NCBI RefSeq assembly: GCF_003363155.1
Contig: NZ_QRBE01000011.1
Location: forward strand, 116,123-180,122
From: Dyella monticola
GTDB taxonomy: Bacteria > Pseudomonadota > Gammaproteobacteria > Xanthomonadales > Rhodanobacteraceae
Direction of reading: 5' to 3'
Length of the DNA stretch: 64,000 nt
Below are positions 18,701 to 26,496 of this stretch, piece by piece. The notes under the pieces were generated by a model. The model had not been told where the DNA came from. It did not search any database and saw only the letters and a program-made list of their open reading frames with translations. A program made the position numbers and the translations under genes. How positions within the stretch are numbered: the stretch's first letter is position 1; each line of letters opens with the position of its first letter.

Positions 18701-18788
18701 CCGCGCTGGCGATACCACCGATCGCCAACATCAGCACCAGGAAGAACAACGAGCGCCGATGGCGTTGCATCCATGCGGCGATGCTCAC
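15744..18788 (-). CDS. RND efflux transporter permease (inner membrane)
   Basis: A 1014-residue RND pump that starts at GTG 18788, overlapping the adaptor stop by GTGA; longer upstream starts run into the adaptor. The two-fold RND layout is clear: an N-terminal helix (RRSLFFLVLMLAIGGIASAV), a large periplasmic loop, helices 2-6 (~330-560), a second periplasmic loop and helices 8-12. Helix 4 carries the acidic pair D399/D400 (GLIIDDVIVMLEH) used for proton relay in AcrB-like pumps. The helix 10 position that is Lys in AcrB is Glu here (E920 in GIVTEVAIFYFSE), as in heavy-metal CusA/CzcA pumps. Last gene of a three-gene operon with its own adaptor and outer-membrane factor. Substrate not determinable: drug, metal or solvent. 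Confidence 0.93.
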   Translation of the reverse strand: MSIAAWMQRHRRSLFFLVLMLAIGGIASAVYMPVALFPNVAFPRVQLSLDAGDRPADQMAIEVTTPIEDALRRVPGVRDVRSTTSRGSADIAVTFDWGTDMSRALSDVNGAASQVLPELPAGTLLTSRRMDPTAFPMLAYSLRSHTVSPSALYDIAQYQLRPLLSSVQGVAHVSVQGGEVAEFHADVDPEKLRALDLSLPDVATAVTRAATIQAMGHVSDHYKLYLLLADNQPGTVAALRDIVVRADNHGIVRLGDIADVTLSHVPQWIRVTADGQDAVLLQIFQQADGNSVQIARDVKQRLHDYAPQMPTGVQIANWYDQSQLVTGAAASVRDAILIGIALAGVVLFVFLRNTRVIFVAMLVVPAVLTITVLLLRMLGMSFNMMTLGGMAAAVGLIIDDVIVMLEHIMRRLRDTSGEVRERIAHAAWEFTRPLSGSSAATVVIFLPLAFLTGITGAFFKALSLTMASALVISYLLTWIVVPLLSEQWLDRKHIADHAPSRASQRLIHAYEKVLQRWLKRPLWVLVLVLPLLGLGALAYSRVGTGFMPAMDEGGFTLDYVSKPGTSLEETGRLLNQVESIIRANPYVDTYSRRTGLQLGDWLTEANTGDIFVRLKQGSRPSTDTVMNGIRTQVEENVPGLDVDVAQLMEDMIGDLIAVPEPIEIQLYSDNANELNDTAARVADALGKIKGVNGVLNGINPAGDALTMTVDPAKAALEGLDPQAVTDQVAAAIDGTVAAQLPAAGKVVGVRVRLPVTAYRHLEQVSALSIRAADGHLFPLSQIATLHVVQGQPEITRNNLKRMVAVTGRIAGRSMGATVADVKTMLAEPGLLPRGMYYQLGGLYQQQQEAFRGLTIVLLAAIALVFTLLLFLYESFRVAASILVMPMLAIGAVFVGLWVTGIELNISAMMGMTMIVGIVTEVAIFYFSEVENVASEVPLHEALLAAAQHRTRPILMSTLAAILTLLPLALALGAGSQMQQPLAVAIIAGMLVQVPLVLLVMPVLYAALKGRTART

Positions 18789-19858
18789 TTGGGTGAACCC
18801 TGTTGTTCGCGCACGGCGTCGCCATCGTTCAACTCGTAGTTGCCCGATACGATGATGCGTGTCTTGGCATCCAACGGCCCTTGCACACCGACGGTATCGC
18901 CCTGGGGATGCTTCAAGGCGACGTTGATGCGCTTGGCCTTGTCGTGCTCCACGGCGAACACGTAGGCGCCCTGATCGTCTTGCAGCACCGCATTGCGTGG
19001 AAGAGCCCACGCCGTGTAACCCAGCGTATCGATGGTCGCGCGCACGGCGGCACCGGCTACCAGCGTGGCACTTGCTTCAGATGGCAAGGTCACTTGCACC
19101 GGCACCAGATGTGTCTGGGTATCGACCGATTGACCGACCATGCTGACCTGCCCTTTCAGCCCGCTCGCCGCACCGAACGCCGCTTGCACTTGTGCGGGCA
19201 TGCCCGGCTTCAGGCGCAGCACTTCGTCCGGCTGCACGCCGAGTCGTGCGATCAACCCCTGCGCGGGCGCGACTGACAACAGCGGCGCACCGGCCTGGAA
19301 GCGGTCGCCGAGATTGACGTTGAGCGCAGTCACCATACCGTCGGCCGGTGCGCTGACGATCTCTTCGGCAACCCCGCCGCCGAGCGCGCGCTGCGCGTCA
19401 AGCCCCGCCTGCGCATCGTCCAGCGCCTTGTGCGCAGCAGCGAGCTGTGATTGTGTCGCCAGATGCTGCGTCACCATCTGCTCGGTGCGTTTCAATTCAC
19501 CACTCGCCAAAGCCAGGGTGCTCTGTGCCTGTCGATAAGCATTGCGTGCGGCAGGATCAGGCGCGACACGTAACATCGCCTCGCCGCCATGCACGTGTTC
19601 CCCGGCGATCACGTTCAGCGCCGTGACCAGGCCACCATGCCCGAGGCTCATCACACTGGCGTGATGAGGGTCGGCAACCGCATTGCCCCATGCATCCATG
19701 GTGTCGTGGAAGGTCTGGCTCACCGGCACGGTGGTCGTTACCAGTACCTGGCCCGCTACGTCGGCGTCATCGCCATCCGCAGCGTCGCCGCCCTTGCAAC
19801 CACCAAGCAACATAAGTATCGCCGTCAGCGCGGCAAGCGTAAGGAAAAGTCGCTTCAT
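18785..19858 (-). CDS. RND efflux periplasmic adaptor (membrane fusion) lipoprotein
   Basis: A 357-residue adaptor linking the permease to the outer-membrane factor. The start ATG 19858 overlaps the upstream gene by ATGA. A lipoprotein signal, LTLAALTAILMLLGGC, predicts lipidation at Cys ~22. The rest follows the adaptor plan: a lipoyl half (HGGLVTALNVIAGEHVHGG), an alpha-hairpin (~100-150, ARNAYRQAQSTLALASGELK and onwards), the second lipoyl half (SAPADGMVTALNVNLGDRFQ), a beta-barrel, and a membrane-proximal domain. The C terminus is not His-rich, so metal binding is not indicated. Confidence 0.92.
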   Translation of the reverse strand: MKRLFLTLAALTAILMLLGGCKGGDAADGDDADVAGQVLVTTTVPVSQTFHDTMDAWGNAVADPHHASVMSLGHGGLVTALNVIAGEHVHGGEAMLRVAPDPAARNAYRQAQSTLALASGELKRTEQMVTQHLATQSQLAAAHKALDDAQAGLDAQRALGGGVAEEIVSAPADGMVTALNVNLGDRFQAGAPLLSVAPAQGLIARLGVQPDEVLRLKPGMPAQVQAAFGAASGLKGQVSMVGQSVDTQTHLVPVQVTLPSEASATLVAGAAVRATIDTLGYTAWALPRNAVLQDDQGAYVFAVEHDKAKRINVALKHPQGDTVGVQGPLDAKTRIIVSGNYELNDGDAVREQQGSPK

Positions 19859-21264
19859 GATTTGGGCGAAGATGAGGAAGACGGTTGTAAGTCGGTATCG
19901 CCCAGCAGCGCTTCCAGCGCGATCGCTTGCTGCGACTGCTGATCGCGCACAGCGATGTAATCCATGTCGGCACTCAGTGCATTGGCACGAATGGACAGAT
20001 ACGTTGGCCAGTCGAGCAGCCCTTTTTGCCACGCTGCCTGTGCAGCACGCCGAGCCTCATCCAACCGCGCACAGTGCAGCTGCAATTGCTCGCGTTGCCC
20101 GTTCAGCGTTTTCAGGTCGGCCGTCAGCTGTGCAATATCGTTGCGCGTGGTGAGCACGCGACCTTCGTAGTCATCCTTGAGCTGTTGCCTCGTGGCGGTT
20201 TCGATGCGGATAGCACCGCGATTGCGGTCGAACACGGGCAGCGTGATGCCGATATTGATGCCATGAGACAACACGCCGCTGTTGTCGCTCTGACGATCGA
20301 CGCCAAAGGTCAGTGCCGGAAACTGTGCACGGATCGCACCACGCAAGGTGGCTTGCTGTGCCTCGTAACCGGCCTGCAGGGCCAGCAGATCCGGGCGTCT
20401 TCGTGGCAGGTCGGCCAGTGCGGTCTGCACCTGTTCGGCCGAGGGCGATGCGTCAAAGGGCTTACCGATCAGATCGAGCGGAGCGCTCGGCGCAAGGCCG
20501 AGCAACAGGCGCAGATCGTGCTCGGCCTGATGCAATTGCAGCGTGCAATCGGACAACCGCTTGCTGGCGTCCGCATAGGCGTTGATGGCGGGGCTGGCGG
20601 TATCGTGAGTCAAATTGCCGTCCGTGAGTGCCTTGCGCACATAGGCATCGATGGGAGCCAGTGCCGCTTGCTCACCCGCAAGCTGCTGCTGCTGCGCGCG
20701 CAAGGACACCACTAGATCGAACGCGATTCGCGCTTGGGCAATCGTCTGCCACTCGCTCCACAGCAATTGCAGATTGACCTGATCGGCTTGGCTATGGGCG
20801 GCGGCTTTGCGCGTAGAGCGCAACAACAGGCTGGTAATGTCTTCGCTGATGCCATAGGCGTACGAGGTGGTGTACCCGGGTACGACGTGATCGAGGTATT
20901 CCTGGTTGATGGAAATTTGCGGGTCTGGCAACAGCCCCGCCTGAAATGCCTGAGCACGCGCTATACCCAGCTGATCGCGCAAGAGACGCAAATCCGGATT
21001 GTTGGCGACGGCGAGCATGGCCACATCCGTCACGTCCAGGCCATGAGCAGGATCGAATGCATGAGTGCGCAATACGGGCAGAGGCATTTCAGCAACATTT
21101 ACCGTGAGATGTGCGACATCCTTGATGCCCTCACCGTCGCCCAGCGGTAACGGGGAATACGTCGCGCAGCTGGCCAGCGCCAACACGCCTGCTAAAAAAG
21201 CTGCCCGCGCCACACGCGAAACGCGTATTGCTTTTTCATGTGACTCAACCATCAACAACCGCAC
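19855..21264 (-). CDS. TolC-like outer-membrane efflux lipoprotein (first gene of RND operon)
   Basis: A 469-residue outer-membrane channel protein. The start is GTG 21264, with GGAGG at a good distance; ATG 21252 is possible but badly spaced. A lipoprotein signal peptide ends in LALASC (Cys ~33). Two OEP-type halves with long coiled-coil helices are visible (~85-250, ~270-450), including LPRRRPDLLALQAGYEAQQA, the typical start of the second half. It is followed without gap by the adaptor and permease genes, so all three tripartite components are made from one message. Confidence 0.92.
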   Translation of the reverse strand: MRLLMVESHEKAIRVSRVARAAFLAGVLALASCATYSPLPLGDGEGIKDVAHLTVNVAEMPLPVLRTHAFDPAHGLDVTDVAMLAVANNPDLRLLRDQLGIARAQAFQAGLLPDPQISINQEYLDHVVPGYTTSYAYGISEDITSLLLRSTRKAAAHSQADQVNLQLLWSEWQTIAQARIAFDLVVSLRAQQQQLAGEQAALAPIDAYVRKALTDGNLTHDTASPAINAYADASKRLSDCTLQLHQAEHDLRLLLGLAPSAPLDLIGKPFDASPSAEQVQTALADLPRRRPDLLALQAGYEAQQATLRGAIRAQFPALTFGVDRQSDNSGVLSHGINIGITLPVFDRNRGAIRIETATRQQLKDDYEGRVLTTRNDIAQLTADLKTLNGQREQLQLHCARLDEARRAAQAAWQKGLLDWPTYLSIRANALSADMDYIAVRDQQSQQAIALEALLGDTDLQPSSSSSPKS

Positions 21265-21793
21265 CCAAATGCCTCCGGCCTTGTGCCTGATGCCCAGGCA
21301 AGGCTAGCGGCCTTTGCTTAGTATTTACTTTGTGACAATTGGATGTTGGACACTTCCTGGCTTTCCGCCCTCGTCGACCCACTCCGCGCAAACGTTGCGC
21401 GCATCCGCACGAAGCACCGGTGCGATGGCCGACTCGATGGCGGGGTTACCCGAAATTACCTCATCTGCCCGCTTTATCCCGTTGGTGAGCGGAGCTAACG
21501 GGGATGAAACGATTCGTTTGCCTGGGCTTAAACGGGTGGCTATAGACTGGCCGTTCGATCATTCAACGAGTCTGTATTCGCAGAAGCCATCGACACGGTC
21601 TTTCAATGAAGTGAGCGATGGGGGCGACACACCACACGTCAAACGCGCCGGCATCGCGCAATCCCGCCCGCTGGCGGACGAAACCTCATTCGCCATCAGC
21701 GCACATCACGAACTGGATGCAGACTGTATTCCTGCGTTCTGGCGCGATAAATATGCTTCAATGCACTTCAGTTGATACGTGGCGTAACGAATC
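21265..21793. other. 529-base gap, no supported gene
   Basis: Lies between the RND operon and a truncated LysR gene. The base composition is less G+C-rich than in the neighbours. A 153-codon open frame on the plus strand (21314-21775) has no recognisable family and no good ribosome-binding site. The segment must contain the promoter of the RND operon. Confidence 0.5.
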
Positions 21794-22096
21794 ATGCGGC
21801 ACCAATTTGACGATGTGCTGCTTGGGAGCATCGAACTCTTTTACCTGGCCGGCGAGCCCGGCAGTTTCACCGCGGCGGCCACGGCAGCCGGCGTGACGCC
21901 CGCGGCGGTCAGCCGTTCGGTAGCGCGCCTGGAGGAACGCATGGGCGTTCGCCTGTTCGCTCGAATCACACGGCACATCCGTCTGACCGACGTCGGCCGC
22001 ACCTATTTCGAGGAGTGCCTACACTCGATTTATGCACGGCATAGCAGTAACTACGATGACGCCGCCAGTCATAGCGGTTCGCCGATGACACCATGA
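21794..22096 (+). pseudogene. truncated LysR-type regulator (DNA-binding domain only)
   Basis: The first ~75 residues are a normal LysR winged helix (SFTAAATAAGVTPAAVSRSV, then LEERMGVRLFARITRHIRLT and DVGRTYFEECLHSIY). After this the frame changes to an unrelated 25-residue tail and stops, so the whole effector-binding domain of ~200 residues is missing. The stop overlaps the start of the GST gene. The likely origin is a deletion that removed most of the regulator and joined the remnant to the GST. A 100-residue DNA-binding protein could still be made. Confidence 0.75.
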
Positions 22097-22737
22097 TCGA
22101 TCTCTACACCTGGAAAACACCCAACGGGCGAAAGCCCGCCATCGCGCTGGAAGAAATGCACGTGGACTACGTGGTGCATCCGGTGGATATCGGCCGCGAC
22201 GAGCAGTTTCTGCCGAACTTCGTGGCGCTCTCGCCCAACAGCAAGATCCCGGCCATCGTTGACCAGGAAAACAACATGACGCTGTTCGAGAGCGGCGCCA
22301 TTCTTCAATACCTGGCGGACAAAACGGGAAGATTGCTGCCCACCGCCGGCGCAGCGCGCTACACCACGCTGCAGTGGCTGAATTGGCAAATAGGTGGCGT
22401 GGGCCCGATGTTCGGGCAACTGGGGTTTTTCGCGAACCGCGCCAAGGAGCACATCCCACTCGCCGTGAATCGATATCTCACCGAATCCAACCGCCTTCTC
22501 GATGTACTGGAACAGCGCCTGTCGCAATCCGCCTACGCCGGCAGCGATGACTACAGCATTGCCGATATAGCCATCTATCCCTGGGTCGTTGCCGCGATCG
22601 CCAGCAATCGGACCTTGCTTGGCGACGCGCGCGCCAGACGTCCCGCGATGGACCGATGGATGACGAAACTTGGCGAGCGCCCCAGCGTCATCAAGGGGAT
22701 GAATGTTCTTGAGACGCCAGCATCAGCTAAATCTTGA
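22093..22737 (+). CDS. glutathione S-transferase (YfcG/YghU-like)
   Basis: A 214-residue GST. Its N-terminal motif DLYTWKTPNGRKPAIALEEM (residues 3-22) has the Thr-Pro-Asn active-site region of the Nu-class bacterial GSTs (YfcG/YghU), which act as disulfide-bond reductases with two glutathiones. The cis-Pro segment NSKIPAIVDQ and GAILQYLADKTG complete the glutathione site; the helical domain has the DYSIADIAIYPWV capping box. It overlaps the LysR remnant by four bases (ATGA). Confidence 0.9.
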   Translation: MIDLYTWKTPNGRKPAIALEEMHVDYVVHPVDIGRDEQFLPNFVALSPNSKIPAIVDQENNMTLFESGAILQYLADKTGRLLPTAGAARYTTLQWLNWQIGGVGPMFGQLGFFANRAKEHIPLAVNRYLTESNRLLDVLEQRLSQSAYAGSDDYSIADIAIYPWVVAAIASNRTLLGDARARRPAMDRWMTKLGERPSVIKGMNVLETPASAKS

Positions 22738-22770
22738 TGAACGGGTGGATGCGTCTGTCACCAAAACAGG

Positions 22771-23688
22771 CTAATCAGGCCGTCCCGTCCCCATGAGATT
22801 TGGATCCCAACCCGCACATGCCGCACCCGCTGCATAGGTGGACTGGAAAAACGACAGCAGATCACCATCAGGGTCTTTCGACTTACGCAGGTCGTCATAA
22901 TCAAACACGAACTCCCTCATGGTCGCGCTCCATTGCGCCTTTGCGGGCCTGATCGGCGCGTTTTCGATTGCCGCAGGTTGCGGATGCGTGAAGGAATAAA
23001 ACGCGGCCCTGGGATAATCCGCGGTGCCCGACCACCAGCCCATTTCGATGAGCTCCGCATTCATCGCATTACGCCGGATGTAGTCGGCGTTGGCGCCGGG
23101 CGAGGCGGACTTGCCGTTATAGAGCGCACTGCGGATGTCCAGCGTCCCCCACATCAGGCCAATCGGCTGCGTTTTACCGCAGAATCGTCCTTGAAAGACG
23201 TGCAACACGCGTTGCGTGCTCAGCAGGATTCGCCACCAATGGTTGGCCAATGTCGGCGCGTAGTCGCGTCGCGCTTTGTCCTCATTAAAAGGAATGGGAT
23301 GGGATACCTCTTGCGGGTTCTGATTGATCGACACATTGACGCCACCGGCGCGGAGCAGATCAAAAAGCGACTCCACGAACGCCGCGACCGACATCGATGC
23401 CAGCCCGAAGCGCTTCGAGAAACCCGCACTGGTGACGCATTCCACCTCGTGTGCGATCAGGTCGACACGAACTTCATAAGCACCGCCGGCATACGCGATG
23501 GGACCGGTGGTAAGGCCTTGCGCGCTGATCCACAGAAGCACCCCGGACCATTGCGGCTGAAAGGCCTCTTTCAGCTTTAACTTGCCAAGCGCTTGCAGGC
23601 TCATCTGGAGCAGATATTGCGTGGCCGCAAAGTCCGGATAGGCAAGCGGCGGCCACGGGTCGGAAAAGAGATTGCGTGAAATTGGCAT
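22771..23688 (-). CDS. DUF5996 family protein
   Basis: A 305-residue protein from ATG 23688 (GAGG upstream). It matches the layout of the DUF5996 family: WPPLAYPDFAATQYLLQMSL near the N terminus, ISAQGLTTGPIAY, a YEVRVDLIAHEVECVTSAGF core, NHWWRILLSTQRVLHVFQG in the middle and FYSFTHPQP toward the end. Function is unknown; cytosolic, with no signal peptide. The frame is open to 23757 but that extension lacks a ribosome-binding site. Confidence 0.75.
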   Translation of the reverse strand: MPISRNLFSDPWPPLAYPDFAATQYLLQMSLQALGKLKLKEAFQPQWSGVLLWISAQGLTTGPIAYAGGAYEVRVDLIAHEVECVTSAGFSKRFGLASMSVAAFVESLFDLLRAGGVNVSINQNPQEVSHPIPFNEDKARRDYAPTLANHWWRILLSTQRVLHVFQGRFCGKTQPIGLMWGTLDIRSALYNGKSASPGANADYIRRNAMNAELIEMGWWSGTADYPRAAFYSFTHPQPAAIENAPIRPAKAQWSATMREFVFDYDDLRKSKDPDGDLLSFFQSTYAAGAACAGWDPNLMGTGRPD

Positions 23689-23976
23689 GACAGCATCCTC
23701 GTCGAAAGGGTGTAAGGCCAATTGAAAGTCCACGGCTAAAATCGCCTGCCACAGCACCAGGCGCGATTTACCCGATGCGCAACGATGCTACTTTACGGCG
23801 ACCTTCCTAGCGCTTGCCAGGTCTTGAACTTCGCACACACGCCTAAGCGCTTTGCAGGTCGCGCCTGAAGGCTCGCTCATTGGGATACCACCCGATCTGC
23901 TGATAGCGACGCACGTGCGGCGCGGCCTGCATGATCGTCGATGCCCCCTCGACCGCGACCGATCGCACACTGCGTT

Positions 23977-25386
23977 TTACTGCCAACCGCCTCCCAGCGC
24001 GAGGAAGATGGTGATCTGGTCGCGATTGAGGGTGGATTGTCCAACGGCGATTGCCTGTTCGGCGGTCCAGCGATCCCGTTCGGCAGCCAGCCTTGCCATG
24101 CGGTCGATGCGGCCGCCCCGCTGCAGTTCTTCGGCCTGCTCGGCGCGGTGCGCGGCGCTGTCGCGGGCGGCTTGCCATTGCAGCTGCCGGTCAAGGTCCG
24201 CCGCATAGGTAGTGAGCGACGTCTCCACCTCGCGCAGCGCATTGAGTACCGTGCCATCGAACGCCGCCAGGCTCGCATAGCTTTGCGCATTGGCCTGTTC
24301 GATACGCGCGCGCACCGCGTTGCGATTCAGATTCCAAGTCACCAGCGGCCCGATGGCGAAACGATTGGTGTACCCCGTCAATGCATCGACCGCTTTACCG
24401 GTCGATCCCACGGAAGCACCGAATTTGATATCCGGATACAGCGCGGCGGTGGCCATGCCGATGCGGGCCGTTGCCGCGGCCAGACGCCGTTCGGCCGCGC
24501 GCACATCCGGACGGCGCCTGAGCAGGTCGCGGCCGTCACCGGTCGGAAGCGGTTGCTCGAGATGCAACGGTGTGTTGCAGGCGAGCAGCGTGCGATCGAA
24601 GTTCGCCGGTGGCTGTCCGGCGAGTGTGGCCAGACGGAACAAGGCATTGCGTTGCGCCGCCTGCAACGGTGGCAACTGTGCCTTGATGGTCGCCAGTGCA
24701 TCTTGCTGCCGCGTGCCATCCAGCGGCGATGCGCGTCCGTGTGACACCAGCAGTTCCGTCATCTGCGCATCGTCTTGCTCGATGCCGATGCGCTTTTGCG
24801 CCAGTGCAATCTCGTGCCCCGCGTTGCAGGCATCGGCGTACGCGAGCACGGTTTGCGCAACGACATTGATGCGCACCAGATCGCGCGCCGCTGCCGCGGC
24901 TTCGTCGTCGTCACGGGCCGCTTCCACGCCACGGCGAATGGCGCCGAACAAGTCCAGGTCGTAGCTGACCGACACGCCGCCGTTGTAGTTCTGGTAAGGC
25001 GTTACACCGACACGTTTGAGCACCGCTTCTTCGGAAGGATGCGTCCAGGCCGTGGCCGCATCCACGCTGCCGGCGAACCGTTGCGAATCGGCGTCGGCAA
25101 GCAATGCATCGCTGTGTTCGAGATTGGCCTCGGCAAAACGCAAGTGCGTATTCGCTGCCAGGGTTTGCGCGATAAGGCGATCCAATACGGGATCGTCGTA
25201 CAGCTTCCACCATGTGTCCGGCAATACCATCGTGCGGGTTACCGCGGAGCCGGAGACAAAGTCGCCTTGAGCTGCCGGCGCGTTCACCGCAGCCTGCGCC
25301 GGCACGCGATAGTCGGGCCCGACTTCGGCACAGCCGATCAAGGCAGCACAGGCCAACGCTGCCAGAACAATGCGCGGTCTCACCAT
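23977..25386 (-). CDS. NodT-family outer-membrane factor lipoprotein of the aae-like efflux operon
   Basis: A 469-residue TolC-type channel. The lipoprotein signal LAALACAALIGC puts the lipidated Cys at 19. NodT/OprM hallmarks are AEVGPDYRVPA right after the Cys, WWKLYDDPVLDRLIAQTLAAN (~60-80), RRRPDVRAAERRLAAATARIG (second half) and FAIGPLVTWNLNRN. It overlaps the adaptor gene by seven bases, so it supplies the outer-membrane exit for the HlyD/FUSC pump. E. coli aaeXAB lacks such a dedicated gene. Confidence 0.92.
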   Translation of the reverse strand: MVRPRIVLAALACAALIGCAEVGPDYRVPAQAAVNAPAAQGDFVSGSAVTRTMVLPDTWWKLYDDPVLDRLIAQTLAANTHLRFAEANLEHSDALLADADSQRFAGSVDAATAWTHPSEEAVLKRVGVTPYQNYNGGVSVSYDLDLFGAIRRGVEAARDDDEAAAAARDLVRINVVAQTVLAYADACNAGHEIALAQKRIGIEQDDAQMTELLVSHGRASPLDGTRQQDALATIKAQLPPLQAAQRNALFRLATLAGQPPANFDRTLLACNTPLHLEQPLPTGDGRDLLRRRPDVRAAERRLAAATARIGMATAALYPDIKFGASVGSTGKAVDALTGYTNRFAIGPLVTWNLNRNAVRARIEQANAQSYASLAAFDGTVLNALREVETSLTTYAADLDRQLQWQAARDSAAHRAEQAEELQRGGRIDRMARLAAERDRWTAEQAIAVGQSTLNRDQITIFLALGGGWQ

Positions 25387-26288
25387 GGCAGCAGGCCCGG
25401 CGACTTATCGGGTGAGTGCACGACCACCGTGGCGGTCTGGCCTGGAACCAGGCGAGTGCCCTTGGGCACGTCATCGATCGCGATGCGCACCGGTATGCGC
25501 TGCGCCAGTCTCACCCAGGTGAAGGCGGGATTGACGTCGGCGGGCTTGGACATGTCGCCGCTACGTTCGCGATCCTCGATCGCCGACGCAATGCTATCGA
25601 CGTGACCGCGAATCTCGCCGGGCACACCCATCAAGTGAACGCTGACGCGGTCGCCCACATGGATGCGCTGCAGCTTGGTCTCTTCGAAATAGCCTTCCAC
25701 GCGCAACGAGGGCGTATCCACCAGCGCGAGGGCCGGCTTGCCCACCGTAAGATAGATGCCGGGCTGCAAGGTGACATTGGTGACCTCGCCGCTTACCGGC
25801 GCCTTGACCTGGGTGCGATCCAGATTGAGCTGCGCCAGATCGCGCGCCGCCACCGCTTGCGCCACCGCCATGCGCAGTTGCTCGACCTTGGTCTGTCCCT
25901 GTTCGATCACTTCGCTGGCCACGACATTGGCCATCGAGCGGTTGCGCCGATCTTCGCGCATGGCTTCGCCGAGCGCGGCGCGTTGACTGCCAAGGCTCGC
26001 CTGCGCCTGTTGCAGCGCCAGCGTGTAGCGCGACGGGTCGATCACCAGCAACACCTGGCCCTGGCGCACCATCTGGTTGTCATGCACGCGCACGTCGGTG
26101 ATCAGCCCGGCGACATCGGGCGCAATCGGCACGATATCGGCAAGGACTTTGCCATCGCGCGTGACTGGCTCCACTTGATAGCGAATCCACAGCGCACGCA
26201 CCGCAAGCAGCAGCAAGGCAATCGCCAGTAGCGTGCACAGCGCACGCAGAATTTTCATGCTCCAGATTTTTAGCAAGGCCTTATCCAT
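25380..26288 (-). CDS. HlyD-family adaptor, AaeA-like
   Basis: A 302-residue periplasmic adaptor with an N-terminal membrane anchor (LRALCTLLAIALLLLAVRAL). The biotinyl-lipoyl motif VAGLITDVRVHDNQMVRQGQ closely resembles AaeA. A short alpha-hairpin (~85-150) and APVSGEVTNVTLQPGIYLTV follow. The start chosen is ATG 26288, overlapping the DUF1656 stop by eight bases; ATG 26258 is the alternative and would match AaeA length better, but its GGAG sits too close to the codon. Partner of the FUSC permease. Confidence 0.9.
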   Translation of the reverse strand: MDKALLKIWSMKILRALCTLLAIALLLLAVRALWIRYQVEPVTRDGKVLADIVPIAPDVAGLITDVRVHDNQMVRQGQVLLVIDPSRYTLALQQAQASLGSQRAALGEAMREDRRNRSMANVVASEVIEQGQTKVEQLRMAVAQAVAARDLAQLNLDRTQVKAPVSGEVTNVTLQPGIYLTVGKPALALVDTPSLRVEGYFEETKLQRIHVGDRVSVHLMGVPGEIRGHVDSIASAIEDRERSGDMSKPADVNPAFTWVRLAQRIPVRIAIDDVPKGTRLVPGQTATVVVHSPDKSPGLLPW

Positions 26289-26496
26289 AGTGAAAATAGC
26301 CGTCGGCAAAGGTGGTCATGCCCCACCACAACAGCGCGAACAGGGTGAGCTCCCATACACCCGCATGCCCGAGTGCAGCGGACCACGACACGCGCTGCCA
26401 CAAGCCGCGCAGCAGGTGCGCGAGGATGCCGGCGAGCACCGCCCACGCCAGTGCGGCAGGTAGATACACGCCCCATACATGCAGCTCTTCAAGCAT
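26281..26496 (-). CDS. DUF1656 small membrane protein, AaeX-like
   Basis: A 71-residue protein with two transmembrane helices (~10-30 and ~47-62) and the family start MLEELHVWGVYLPAALAWAV. It lies between the FUSC permease and the adaptor and overlaps both by eight bases, the same order as in aaeXAB-type operons. Role in the pump unknown. Confidence 0.88.
   Translation of the reverse strand: MLEELHVWGVYLPAALAWAVLAGILAHLLRGLWQRVSWSAALGHAGVWELTLFALLWWGMTTFADGYFHYG

Noticed and set aside
18789..19010. Longer N-terminal extension of the RND permease
   Set aside because: It would lie inside the adaptor gene and contains no membrane or signal sequence; GTG 18788 with GTGA overlap is the natural start.
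21314..21775. 153-codon plus-strand frame in the gap before the LysR remnant
   Set aside because: No recognisable domain or start site; composition looks non-coding.
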